DNA of 64,000 bases from Pseudomonadota bacterium (GTDB lineage: Bacteria > Pseudomonadota > Gammaproteobacteria > Berkiellales > Berkiellaceae), in assembly GCA_018242045.1 (NCBI GenBank), contig JAFECR010000009.1, positions 24,748 through 88,747 of the forward strand, read 5' to 3'. This document shows, in pieces, positions 54,267 through 61,722 of this stretch (position 1 is its first letter; each line of letters starts with the position of its first letter). The translations under genes and the position numbers were made by a program. Below the pieces are notes generated by a model. It ran no database searches, was not told where the DNA came from, and saw nothing but the letters and a program-made list of their open reading frames with translations.

Positions 54267-55199
54267 TCATAAGGGATAAAATAAATATTGGTTTTCCTCT
54301 TCAGTGAATGAGTTATAAAAAATTTCAAATGAACGAACATGGTTATTTAAATGTTGGTATATTCTAAAAAATCTATAATCAAGAGATTTCTTTAACACAA
54401 ACATTTGAAAGCTATCTTTGTCAGGAAAACTCAGGTCAAAATTAGGCATGATATATCTTGATTCGTCTATTGTAATCAGCCTTACACTTGCTATGTGTGT
54501 GCTAAAATAATAAATTTCAAATTCCTTAATATAATCACCTTTGCTAGCGGATGGAATTTTGATTGCTTCTCTATAAACATTCTTTTCATCAAATCTCTGT
54601 TCTTCGTCTGAAGACCTTATGTAAAATTCAGGATGCTGTTTATGATGAATGATACCTTTTTCATTTTGTACCCAGTTAACTTTATTGCTCATGAGCAAAG
54701 AAAGTCTATCAATAGAACCCAGATTGATACCAAAACGTTCTCTCCACATTCGTTCAATATCAACATCGCTTGCAGTTTCGTCTTTAGGGGTGTTACTAGA
54801 TCCATTTCTAGTATAAACCACACCAGCTCTTGCGCCACCTCTGCTCTTTTTCAAATAAAAGGGTTTGTCATATCTATTTTTTATTGTCATGAGCCCTAGG
54901 TGATTTCCACAATATTCTACCTCTTCAAATTTAATATGTGGTTTTCGGTTAAAAGCAATATGCTGTAACCAATCTTGTAAATTATCATCTTGCCATTTAT
55001 ATCGGTAAATATCATTTTCGATGCCAACGATTTCTTTCGTTTTGTCTTTGACTCCAAAAATAATATATCGATTTCCTTCATTCTCACTATTCAGCAAGCA
55101 CAGTAAGTCATGTAAGATGTGATCAAAATTCTCAAAATATTGCTCTTTGTAATCAAGATATTCATTTTCTTCTTGTTGTATTAAAGATTCTATTAACAT
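54267..55199 (-). CDS. AlbA_2/Schlafen-like protein coupled to the integrase
   Basis: 310 residues. The AlbA_2 domain covers about residues 1-150: EENEYLDYKEQYFENF, HDLLCLLNSENEGNRYIIFGVKD and VVYTRNGSSNTPKDE near its end. The C-terminal 150 residues are unfamiliar, with aromatic-rich segments (YFSTHIASVRLITID). Its ATG overlaps the integrase stop (TGATG), so it is translated after the integrase on the same message. It is not a close duplicate of the other AlbA_2 protein at 48750. Roles in element regulation or anti-phage defence are both possible. Confidence 0.75.
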   Translation of the reverse strand: MLIESLIQQEENEYLDYKEQYFENFDHILHDLLCLLNSENEGNRYIIFGVKDKTKEIVGIENDIYRYKWQDDNLQDWLQHIAFNRKPHIKFEEVEYCGNHLGLMTIKNRYDKPFYLKKSRGGARAGVVYTRNGSSNTPKDETASDVDIERMWRERFGINLGSIDRLSLLMSNKVNWVQNEKGIIHHKQHPEFYIRSSDEEQRFDEKNVYREAIKIPSASKGDYIKEFEIYYFSTHIASVRLITIDESRYIMPNFDLSFPDKDSFQMFVLKKSLDYRFFRIYQHLNNHVRSFEIFYNSFTEEENQYLFYPL

Positions 55200-56458
55200 C
55201 AGATTAATTCCATCTCGTATTTTTTAATTCCTGCAAAATTTGGTAAATGTAAATTAATTTTTTCACTTAACGTTTTGTCACATAAATGTGCATAATGCCT
55301 TGAAGTTACTCGAGTATCTGCATGTCCAAGCAGTTTTGATATACTTAATAAGTCAACACCTGCTTGTGCTAATAGAGAAGCATATGTATGACGTAGTTCA
55401 TGAAAATTGATTGCGGGCTCGATTTTTGCACGGAGACAAGCTTCTTTCAAAAGCCTTACATGATGATTTTTACCCCAACGTGTATTATCTTGCTTTGTAA
55501 AAACATGTTCACTTCCAAGCTTTCCAGTGAGAATATGTCTAAAAAAAGCATCCCCAGCTTCATTCAGCGGCACATGCCTTCCTTTCCCGCTTTTAGATGG
55601 TTGAATGAAAATGCTTGAATTAACTTCAAGTTGAACGTCGGCAACTCTTAAACTAGAGAGTTCGTTATATCGTGCTCCGGTGTAAAGGGCTGCTTGTACT
55701 AATTTTTGTAGATAGGGATCGCAAGCATCAATTAAGTTTTTGGCTTCACTCTCTGTTAAAAAACGAATTTTTGGTTCATCTACTTTTTCAAAAGGCTTAA
55801 CGCGACGCCAAGGGAGATCGTCATCAATCATTTCATCCTGGAAAGCTTTATTGAGGATAGCCTTTAGTACCGTGAGGATCCGGTTTGCGGTCGACCTTCT
55901 GGAACGCTTTTCATTCTCCGTTTCAGCAATTCTGGAATATTGTTGACCAGTGAATCTTGATGAGCGTTTGCGAGCAGCATTGGTAGCAAGCTTTTGATGC
56001 CAGGACTTTATCTCTTTGGTGGTTAACTCAGTAATTAGCTTATGGCCAAAGTGAGGTAAGATATGCGCGTTAATGGTTGTTTGAGTTTCTTTGGCTGATT
56101 TGCGGTTGTCTTTAAACCATTTCATATAGTGGTTGACTGCATCTGCAACCGTTGCCTTGTGGTGTTCATTGAGTAGGGTATCAATCAACGCATGCGCTTT
56201 AAGCTGTGCCTCCCTAAAGCTCAGAATGTCATCGGAATTGCTGTCTAAAGTGTCATCAACGATGCCTAGGGTTCTTTTAACGTATTGTTTTACGCCATTC
56301 TTCTTTTGACGCAGAATCCATGTGCCACCACGAGCCCCTTTTCGATACCCCAAATAGAAGCCAGTGCATATAAGACGCCAATAGGGCTCATTGGATACCT
56401 TTAGCCTAAGGCGTGATTCACGGGTTTCCAGCCTAGCATCTTTGACTTGCCTTGCCAC
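55199..56458 (-). CDS. Tyrosine-recombinase integrase
   Basis: 419 residues from a GTG start with aaggag 6 bases upstream. It has an N-terminal DUF4102-like arm-binding region with Lys/Arg-rich strands (GTWILRQKKNGVKQYVKRTLG), a core-binding domain, and a catalytic domain with Arg in AALYTGARYNELSSLR, His-x-x-Arg in HELRHTYASL, His in LLGHADTRVTSRHYAH and the following Tyr. It should catalyse integration into the tRNA-Glu 3' end. The gene starts 160 bp inside attR and 31 bp from the right 20-bp repeat, which may be an autoregulatory site. Confidence 0.95.
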   Translation of the reverse strand: MARQVKDARLETRESRLRLKVSNEPYWRLICTGFYLGYRKGARGGTWILRQKKNGVKQYVKRTLGIVDDTLDSNSDDILSFREAQLKAHALIDTLLNEHHKATVADAVNHYMKWFKDNRKSAKETQTTINAHILPHFGHKLITELTTKEIKSWHQKLATNAARKRSSRFTGQQYSRIAETENEKRSRRSTANRILTVLKAILNKAFQDEMIDDDLPWRRVKPFEKVDEPKIRFLTESEAKNLIDACDPYLQKLVQAALYTGARYNELSSLRVADVQLEVNSSIFIQPSKSGKGRHVPLNEAGDAFFRHILTGKLGSEHVFTKQDNTRWGKNHHVRLLKEACLRAKIEPAINFHELRHTYASLLAQAGVDLLSISKLLGHADTRVTSRHYAHLCDKTLSEKINLHLPNFAGIKKYEMELI

Positions 56459-56489
56459 GAAATCTCCTTGGGAAACTAAGTTGAAAAAC

Positions 56490-56509
56490 TCGGGTAACTT
56501 TTAGGTAAC
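56490..56509 (+). repeat. Right terminal 20-bp repeat, probable integrase arm site
   Basis: An exact copy of 44934-44953 (tcgggtaacttttaggtaac), 31 bp upstream of the integrase start and 109 bp inside attR. Its position would let integrase binding also repress its own promoter. Confidence 0.6.
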
Positions 56510-56618
56510 CCGCATGCGCAAACACAGTAGTATACTTGTGTGTGCGCTGGTGTAAAGTAATAAGTAAATCAATGGGTTAATTTGTTCATGGATGTTCGCC
56601 AATGCACAGGGTATGACT

Positions 56619-56666
56619 CTTTCACAGCGGTAACAGGGGTTCGAATCCCCTTAGGGACGCCATTAA
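56619..56666 (+). repeat. attR, right attachment repeat (partial tRNA-Glu)
   Basis: ctttcacagcgg to gacgccattaa repeats the 3' part of tRNA-Glu with two substitutions. The 5' half of the tRNA is absent here, so it is not a functional tRNA gene. It marks the right boundary of the island. Confidence 0.93.
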
Positions 56667-56922
56667 TTTGGCAACTAGATCAAATGGCTCTATCCCATTA
56701 AGGGGGCGCTTCAGTTTACAAACTAAGAGCACAATACTTTAACTCTCAATCTGTAATTTTCAAAATTCCTAAACCCATAAGCTCGCCGTTGTATGAGTTT
56801 CATCTTTCGATGAAACCCTGTTCTAATTTAATAAATCCAACTTGTTATATGGGTGCATTTTTAAACCATTATACGGCGATTGGAAGGTAAAGGCGGATCA
56901 TTAATAATGGTTTTTATTATAT

Positions 56923-57108
56923 TTAGCGAATAGCCCTTTCAGTAGTAGCTTTTACTATTTCATCACGAGACATAATAAGATGATTTTTATCATTTAAAAG
57001 AGGAACAAAGCCAAATTCCATATAATATTTTATTAATTTATCTCCCTCTGATTTTTTTGCATTTACTTCAAGCGCATAAAAGGTCCCTCTTTTAAGAGAC
57101 TCCTTCAT
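56923..57108 (-). pseudogene. Truncated GNAT acetyltransferase, C-terminal remnant
   Basis: 61 codons. [29 protein letters not shown] resembles the C-terminal beta-alpha-beta part of GNAT enzymes of the TacT-like group (V-D/N-A-K...F/Y-Y-x-x-F-G-F-x-P-L), including the final LIMSRDEI strand. The N-terminal 90-100 residues with the acetyl-CoA loop are missing, and the sequence upstream is an ABC-transporter fragment in the opposite direction. No ribosome site precedes the ATG. It is probably a relic. The 256 bp between attR and this gene contain a small perfect hairpin (56797-56816) and nothing else recognised. Confidence 0.6.
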
Positions 57109-57111
57109 AGC

Positions 57112-57393
57112 TTCGCTATAGCCAGAGCCATATTAAAGAATGCGCCGGTTTTAATATTAGACGAGGCAGCTAGCTCGTTAGATTCATTGACAGAAAAATT
57201 TATTCAAGAGTCATTGCAAATTGCAATGCAAAATAGAACGGTTATTGTAATCGCTCATAGGCTTACAACTATCTTATCAATGGATAACACTTTTATTTAT
57301 GGATAAAGGTAAAATTATTGAAACAGGCACACATCAGCAATTGATACAAGCGAACGGCTTTTACAAAGAGCTCTGGGATACACAAAGCGGACA
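57112..57393 (+). pseudogene. ABC-transporter ATPase fragment with a frameshift
   Basis: The plus strand encodes [20 protein letters not shown], then [16 protein letters not shown] and [16 protein letters not shown]. These are the Walker B and switch-His regions of an exporter-type ABC ATPase. Around 57280 the frame is lost; the end of the domain, [20 protein letters not shown] and GFYKELWDTQSG, continues in another frame. The N-terminal 85-90 per cent of the gene is absent. It is a decayed relic that runs into the stem-loop repeat at 57394. Confidence 0.85.
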
Positions 57394-57432
57394 TAGGCAA
57401 CAAAGCATAAATTTAAACTGGGAAGAGTATAT
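57394..57432 (+). repeat. Stem-loop repeat copy supplying the gshB leader
   Basis: taggcaacaaagcataaatt then taaactgggaagagtata is nearly identical to 32496-32533 (one difference in 38). Only the loop and right arm are present. Its last part (ggaagag) is placed as the ribosome site of gshB, which starts at 57433. Confidence 0.75.
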
Positions 57433-58386
57433 ATGATTAAATTACTTGTTATCATGGATCCTGTTGAAAAAATTATCCTAAAAAAGGATAGTACTATCGC
57501 TTTGTTAAAAGCTGCTCAAAAAAGACGTTGGGAAATCTATTATATTCAACCAAAAGATCTGATGATTTATCAACAGAAAGTCCAGGCTTTATGCCGCAAA
57601 ATGACTATCAATGATGATCCAGAAAATTGGCATACCTTTCAAACACCACCGCAATTAATTTCATTAGCTGCGTTTGATATTATTTTTATGAGAAAAGATC
57701 CACCCGTTGACAATCATTATTTGTATGCAACTTATCTTTTAGAAATGGCACAACATGAAGGATGTTTTGTGGTAAACGATCCTCGTTCCATGAGAGATGC
57801 TAATGAAAAGTTATTTGCCACTTGGTTTCCTCAATGTTGCCCTGAACTGTTAGTTAGTGCAAATCATGAATTGTTACTGAGCTTTTTACATAAACAAAAG
57901 AAAATAGTTGTAAAACCTTTGCATGGAATGGCTGGACAAAGTGTTTTTCTTTTAACCGACAAAGATCCCAATGTCAATGTAACATTGGAGTTGCTTACGC
58001 AACAAGAAACCATACAAATTATGGCTCAACGCTATATCCCTCAAATTTCTCAAGGCGACAAAAGAATATTAATGATTGATGGTAAACCTTATCCTTATGC
58101 GCTTGCACGCATCCCTGCTCCTGATGATTTTCGAGGAAATTTAGCAAAACGAGCAAAAGGAATTGGTTGTGAGCTTTCGCCAAGAGATCTTTATTTATGT
58201 GAACAAGTTGGAGAAACTTTAAAAAAGAAAGGTCTCTTTTTTGTTGGTTTAGATGTGATTGGCGATTACATTACTGAGATTAATGTGACAAGTCCAACTG
58301 GGATCTGTGAGATAGAAGCTGCTTTTAACATCAATATCACCGAAGAAATCCTAGATAGGCTTGTCGAATATATTACCCCTCGTTAG
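57433..58386 (+). CDS. gshB: Glutathione synthetase
   Basis: 317 residues, the normal length. It is an ATP-grasp ligase joining gamma-glutamylcysteine and glycine. The N-terminal KLLVIMDPVEKIILKKDST is the prokaryotic GSH-synthase signature. The ATP-grasp loop is VVKPLHGMAGQSVFLL (usual KPLDGMGG, here with an Ala), and the C-terminal DVIGDYITEINVTSPTGICEIE carries the metal-binding Glu/Asn. The ribosome site is ggaagag, lying in a dispersed repeat. gshA is not adjacent. Confidence 0.94.
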   Translation: MIKLLVIMDPVEKIILKKDSTIALLKAAQKRRWEIYYIQPKDLMIYQQKVQALCRKMTINDDPENWHTFQTPPQLISLAAFDIIFMRKDPPVDNHYLYATYLLEMAQHEGCFVVNDPRSMRDANEKLFATWFPQCCPELLVSANHELLLSFLHKQKKIVVKPLHGMAGQSVFLLTDKDPNVNVTLELLTQQETIQIMAQRYIPQISQGDKRILMIDGKPYPYALARIPAPDDFRGNLAKRAKGIGCELSPRDLYLCEQVGETLKKKGLFFVGLDVIGDYITEINVTSPTGICEIEAAFNINITEEILDRLVEYITPR

Positions 58387-58476
58387 AAATAAGTTTCTCT
58401 ATTGAATTCGGCCTTAAAATAGTTTAGATTCCGCAAGCTGTAAATATAGTCATTTTAATAACAATTAGGTATCTAA

Positions 58477-58785
58477 ATGCACATTTTAACTGAATATGAA
58501 TCTTATCAAATATACGGTGGCATTGAGCAAAATTTTAAAGATGGTTTACTTACTAGCGTTGGTTTTTCTTGGCTTTTCGGTTTGGCAGGTGCGGGTGCAT
58601 TTGTCTCCTGGCTTTTAAGTTACCCAAGACACCCAAGCATTATTGCAGTTACCGCAGTAACCGATGGCTACCCCTTAATTACTATACCAATTGCAATTGT
58701 GGCTGGACTCGGCCTTGGTAATTGCATTGGCACAATCGTGGGACTTGGGTTTTACTATAGTGGTCTTGTCACAATGCCTGAATAG
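58477..58785 (+). CDS. Candidate colicin-V-like microcin precursor with double-glycine leader
   Basis: 102 residues with ttaggt before the ATG. The first 15 (MHILTEYESYQIYGG) fit the C39-cleaved leader consensus: Leu -12, Thr -11, Glu -8, Ile -4, Gly -2, Gly -1. The leader of colicin V (MRTLTLNELDSVSGG) has the same length and positions. The remaining 87 residues are hydrophobic and glycine-rich, with two likely membrane-inserting segments (FSWLFGLAGAGAFVSWLL; ITIPIAIVAGLGLGNCIGTI), again like colicin V (88 mature residues). A matching exporter lies at 38311-41681. No immunity gene is recognised next to it. It could alternatively be a small membrane protein. Confidence 0.6.
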   Translation: MHILTEYESYQIYGGIEQNFKDGLLTSVGFSWLFGLAGAGAFVSWLLSYPRHPSIIAVTAVTDGYPLITIPIAIVAGLGLGNCIGTIVGLGFYYSGLVTMPE

Positions 58786-59701
58786 CTAGCATTGCTTGTA
58801 CATGCGCAGTAACAGCTTCAGCTAAAACGTCTAAGTTATACCCGCCTTCTAGCGTAGAAATCACTCGTTTATGAGCATGCATATCAGCAATTTGGCATAT
58901 CTTTTGGGTTACATAAGCATAATCTGCCGTTGTTAAATTAAGATTAGCTAATGGATCCAGCTGGTGTGCATCAAATCCAGCTGAAATAAATAGGCATTGC
59001 GGCTTAAAATTGTCGAGTAGAGGGATCAATTCTTTATCCACCTTATCTCGAAAGGATTGACTCCCTTCTCCAGCACGCATCGGGCAAAGATGAATATGCG
59101 CAGGCTTTCCAGCCATTTCAGTGCCCGGGTAAAATGGATGTTGAAAGCTTGACCAAAAACATACTCGGGGCTCTTTTAAAAACATAGTTTCTGTACCATT
59201 CCCATGATGAACATCAAAATCAACAATTGCTAGACGTTCACAATGATATTTTTCTAAAGCGTAACTTACCCCGATTGCAATATTGTTAAAAAAGCAAAAA
59301 CCCATTGCAGCATGAGGTTCAGCATGATGCCCAGGTGGCCTAACAGCACAAAAGGCTTTAGGTGGTCCTTGCATAAAAACACTATCCACGGCAGCTTTTA
59401 ACGCTCCTGCAGCTCGCAAAGCTGCCGTTAGTGAATATTTGTTCATAATGGTGTCGGGATCTAATTGTAAATAACCTTCGCTGGGGGCTTGGTTAAAGAT
59501 TTTTTCAATGTAATCTGCATGATGAACCCGTAATAGATCAGCCTTGGTGGCCATCGGCGCTTCTTGCCACACTAGGCTTTGCGAAAATGGTGCTTGCTGT
59601 AAAGCTTGATTTATTGTTTTTAAGCGTGCCGGACTTTCTGGATGCATTGGTCCCATATCATGTTTTAAGCAATCCTGATGAGTAAAAATTGTCAAAGACA
59701 T
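58769..59701 (-). CDS. Histone-deacetylase-family zinc hydrolase
   Basis: 310 residues. The HDAC/AcuC/acetylpolyamine amidohydrolase signatures are all present: AVRPPGHHAEP, IVDFDVHHGNGTET (zinc Asp/His), FISAGFDAHQLDPL (zinc Asp) and TLEGGYN. Bacterial members deacetylate acetylated polyamines, acetoin-related enzymes or small amides; the substrate here is unknown. The C-terminus overlaps the microcin-like gene by 17 bp on the opposite strand. No polyamine genes are adjacent. Confidence 0.93.
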   Translation of the reverse strand: MSLTIFTHQDCLKHDMGPMHPESPARLKTINQALQQAPFSQSLVWQEAPMATKADLLRVHHADYIEKIFNQAPSEGYLQLDPDTIMNKYSLTAALRAAGALKAAVDSVFMQGPPKAFCAVRPPGHHAEPHAAMGFCFFNNIAIGVSYALEKYHCERLAIVDFDVHHGNGTETMFLKEPRVCFWSSFQHPFYPGTEMAGKPAHIHLCPMRAGEGSQSFRDKVDKELIPLLDNFKPQCLFISAGFDAHQLDPLANLNLTTADYAYVTQKICQIADMHAHKRVISTLEGGYNLDVLAEAVTAHVQAMLAIQAL

Positions 59702-59783
59702 AGGGTTATTAACTTATTATGTATAGTGAGTTAAAAGTCATGTATAGTTTCATTATAATTGCAAAAGTGGGGTTAGAATCATC

Positions 59784-60698
59784 ATGATAACAGAATGTCG
59801 TACCTCTTTGTTTTCTGGAGGTGACACTTGTATTGCGTGGGTTGCGACGCATCTTCGTTATGATTTATTAACGCCTGTGATGAGATTTATATCTGAATTA
59901 GGTGAAGTAGGCGGTATTTTATTTACTATTTCACTTATTTACTGGTTATGGAATAAGCGTTACGGTAAATATCTCTGTTACGGGTTATTCACCGCAATAT
60001 TAATTAATCTATGGCTCAAAGGCTTGGTAAGAGAATGCCGTCCACCATCTCAATTTTGGCTAGAAGACGTTGAAAGCTATTCATTTCCCAGTGGCCATGC
60101 TCAAATTGGCGTATACCTCTGGCTTGGATTAGCTTACTACCTTAGAAAGTCTTGGTTATCACCGCTTTGTCTCGCTATTGGGATCATGATTTCAATTTCA
60201 AGAGTATATCTTGGGGTTCATTATCCACAAGACATTATTGCAGGCGCATTACTAGGCTTTGGGGTGTTATTACTTATCTTGTGGTGTGAAAAAAAGGATT
60301 TCCAACTTTTAAGTAAGTTTTCTTTGTGGCAACAAGTTTTTATCTTGCTTGCTATTTTAAGCTGTTACGAATTAATGGTTTATGATCCCAGGGGAAATGA
60401 TGTGGCTACCATTGCTTCAGCCTTTGGTTTTTGGCTGGGGTGTCAATATGAGACCAAACTCCAGTTCCAACCAGTAAAACGTCCCTTGTCAGTGTTGAGT
60501 CAGCTTTTTATTGGTTGCTCAGGGATCTTACTATTCTGGAAAGGGGGAAATTGGTTAACAGATCAAGTTTCAAGCCATTTCACAGTTACTATCGAATATA
60601 TTCAATATTTTTTACTCGGTTTTTGGATTGCTTTTGGCGCTCCTGCTTTGAATCTTCGTTTAGGCTTTGTTAAACAACAAGCTTCTGTGATTAATTAA
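59784..60698 (+). CDS. PAP2-superfamily membrane phosphatase, complete motifs
   Basis: 304 residues and about eight membrane helices. The PAP2 motifs are all present: KGLVRECRPP (K-x6-RP), SFPSGHAQIG (PSGH) and SRVYLGVHYPQDI (SR-x5-H-x3-D). It is an integral inner-membrane enzyme hydrolysing phosphate monoesters or pyrophosphates on lipids such as phosphatidic acid or undecaprenyl pyrophosphate. The C-terminal half adds further membrane helices. It is divergent from the HDAC-family gene with 82 bp between them. Confidence 0.88.
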   Translation: MITECRTSLFSGGDTCIAWVATHLRYDLLTPVMRFISELGEVGGILFTISLIYWLWNKRYGKYLCYGLFTAILINLWLKGLVRECRPPSQFWLEDVESYSFPSGHAQIGVYLWLGLAYYLRKSWLSPLCLAIGIMISISRVYLGVHYPQDIIAGALLGFGVLLLILWCEKKDFQLLSKFSLWQQVFILLAILSCYELMVYDPRGNDVATIASAFGFWLGCQYETKLQFQPVKRPLSVLSQLFIGCSGILLFWKGGNWLTDQVSSHFTVTIEYIQYFLLGFWIAFGAPALNLRLGFVKQQASVIN

Positions 60699-61064
60699 CA
60701 ATTTTTGGGGGTACAGTTGTGGGAAGATTGTGTATAAATCTATTTTCCCTCACTTTGCCAGCAAAAACTAATTTGTTCAAAAATTGAACGCTCTTAACTT
60801 TCCCTTCCTGATAATTAATTAACCAAACAACTCATTGTTTGGAAATAATTAACAATTCCTGGGGAAAAATAGTATGAGCTTCCTGTGAATAACAATAAAT
60901 TCACTGAAAATATCAGAATACACTTAATTTGGTCAAAAAAGATTCAATGAATGTTAGTATTAATTCCCAGGCGTGTGAGCGAACCCTCAGGAGTGTACGC
61001 TTTGGTACATGACTTGGGTGAGTAAGCGCAGGCAACAATGCCTAAATTTAAACTGAGAAAAGCA
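60699..61064. other. 366-bp gap with hairpin, two DnaA-box-like 9-mers and a dispersed repeat
   Basis: No gene is supported here. The gap contains a perfect hairpin (ccaaacaa-ctca-ttgtttgg, 60823-60842) without a T-run. Two TTATNCACA-type DnaA-box matches on the minus strand (60729-60737 and 60884-60892) could be chance in AT-rich DNA. A dispersed repeat copy occupies 60985-61063. The gap separates two convergent PAP2 genes. Confidence 0.5.
60985..61063 (+). repeat. Dispersed repeat copy, inverted relative to 4921-5027
   Basis: 60985-61027 (cctcaggagtgtacgctttg to gagtaagc) matches the reverse complement of 4985-5027 at about 40 of 43 positions. Straight after it, ggcaacaatgcctaaattta and aactg resemble the loop and right arm of the stem-loop repeats at 32.4 and 57.4 kb. 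This copy shows the full composite of both parts. Confidence 0.7.
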
Positions 61065-61613
61065 TTAGTAGCGAGCTTTTACTGTTATGCCATATGCCTT
61101 ATTTTCAGGATCAACATGCGGCTCAAACCAAACATGGGGGTACTTTGCAGTAAAAAAAGCGCCTGCAGCATAGCCTATCGCTGCTCCAGCAATAACATCT
61201 GACCAATAATGATCTTTTACATTCACACGTTCATAACCGATGACTGCGGCTATGGCATACATTGGCACCCCCCAACGTAATCCATATCGATGATGCAAGT
61301 AACTTGCCCCAACAAATGCAGCAGCAGTATGGCCAGAAGGGAAAGATTGATCGTTTTCGCCGTTAGGCCGCGTGCGTTGAACTGAATTCTTTAAAAGCAC
61401 CGTCACTTGGGCTGTCAATAAGGTTTCCAAAGTCAGTTCTTTTACGCCCTCATAATCACCACTTGTAAGCGAATAAACACCTGCGATAGCAGGAATAGAT
61501 ATGGCTACCAGCGTAGATTTGGTTGTAAAGTCATATGCAAATGTTATGGGAGAAAAAAAGTAAAAACTAAAAAAAATTAACAAGTAAGGTTTCTTTTGAA
61601 GGGAAATATTCAC
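61065..61613 (-). CDS. Periplasmic PAP2-type acid phosphatase with signal peptide
   Basis: 182 residues from a GTG start. A signal peptide of about 26 residues (LLIFFSFYFFSPITFA) precedes the PAP2 motifs KNSVQRTRP, SFPSGHTAAAF and ERVNVKDHYWSDVIAG (the usual Ser-Arg is Glu-Arg). It is a small secreted or membrane-associated member, distinct from the two larger PAP2 proteins in this window. It converges with the other PAP2 gene across a 366-bp gap. Substrate unknown; related enzymes act on lipid phosphates. Confidence 0.87.
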   Translation of the reverse strand: MNISLQKKPYLLIFFSFYFFSPITFAYDFTTKSTLVAISIPAIAGVYSLTSGDYEGVKELTLETLLTAQVTVLLKNSVQRTRPNGENDQSFPSGHTAAAFVGASYLHHRYGLRWGVPMYAIAAVIGYERVNVKDHYWSDVIAGAAIGYAAGAFFTAKYPHVWFEPHVDPENKAYGITVKARY

Positions 61614-61722
61614 AAATCCATTCGCCCGGCTTATGACAAAGTCCTTTATAGCACTATAGAAAAATCAATAATAACTTACAACCATTAATTTCTAGTCAAT
61701 TTTTTGTTAGCGAAATAAATTA

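Larger units (their letters stand above)
44855..56666. mobile_element. tRNA-Glu-integrated genomic island carrying a Hachiman-type defence module
   Basis: The element of about 11.8 kb is bounded by 48-bp direct repeats (44855-44902 and 56619-56666). The first lies in the intact tRNA-Glu and the second is a tRNA fragment. A tyrosine integrase sits at the right end reading inwards, and an AlpA-like gene, replication-like genes and regulators occupy the left half. Cargo is hamA/hamB plus two AlbA_2 proteins. No capsid, tail, terminase-large or conjugation genes are seen, so it depends on other elements for transfer or is a satellite-like island. Confidence 0.93.

Noticed and set aside
56619-56666. 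Second tRNA-Glu gene
   Set aside because: Only the 3' part is present; the acceptor 5' strand and D-arm are missing, so it is the attR copy.
60729-60892. Two DnaA-box-like sites suggesting an origin
   Set aside because: Such 9-mers are expected by chance in AT-rich DNA; there are no clustered boxes or origin genes (dnaA, dnaN, gyrB) nearby.
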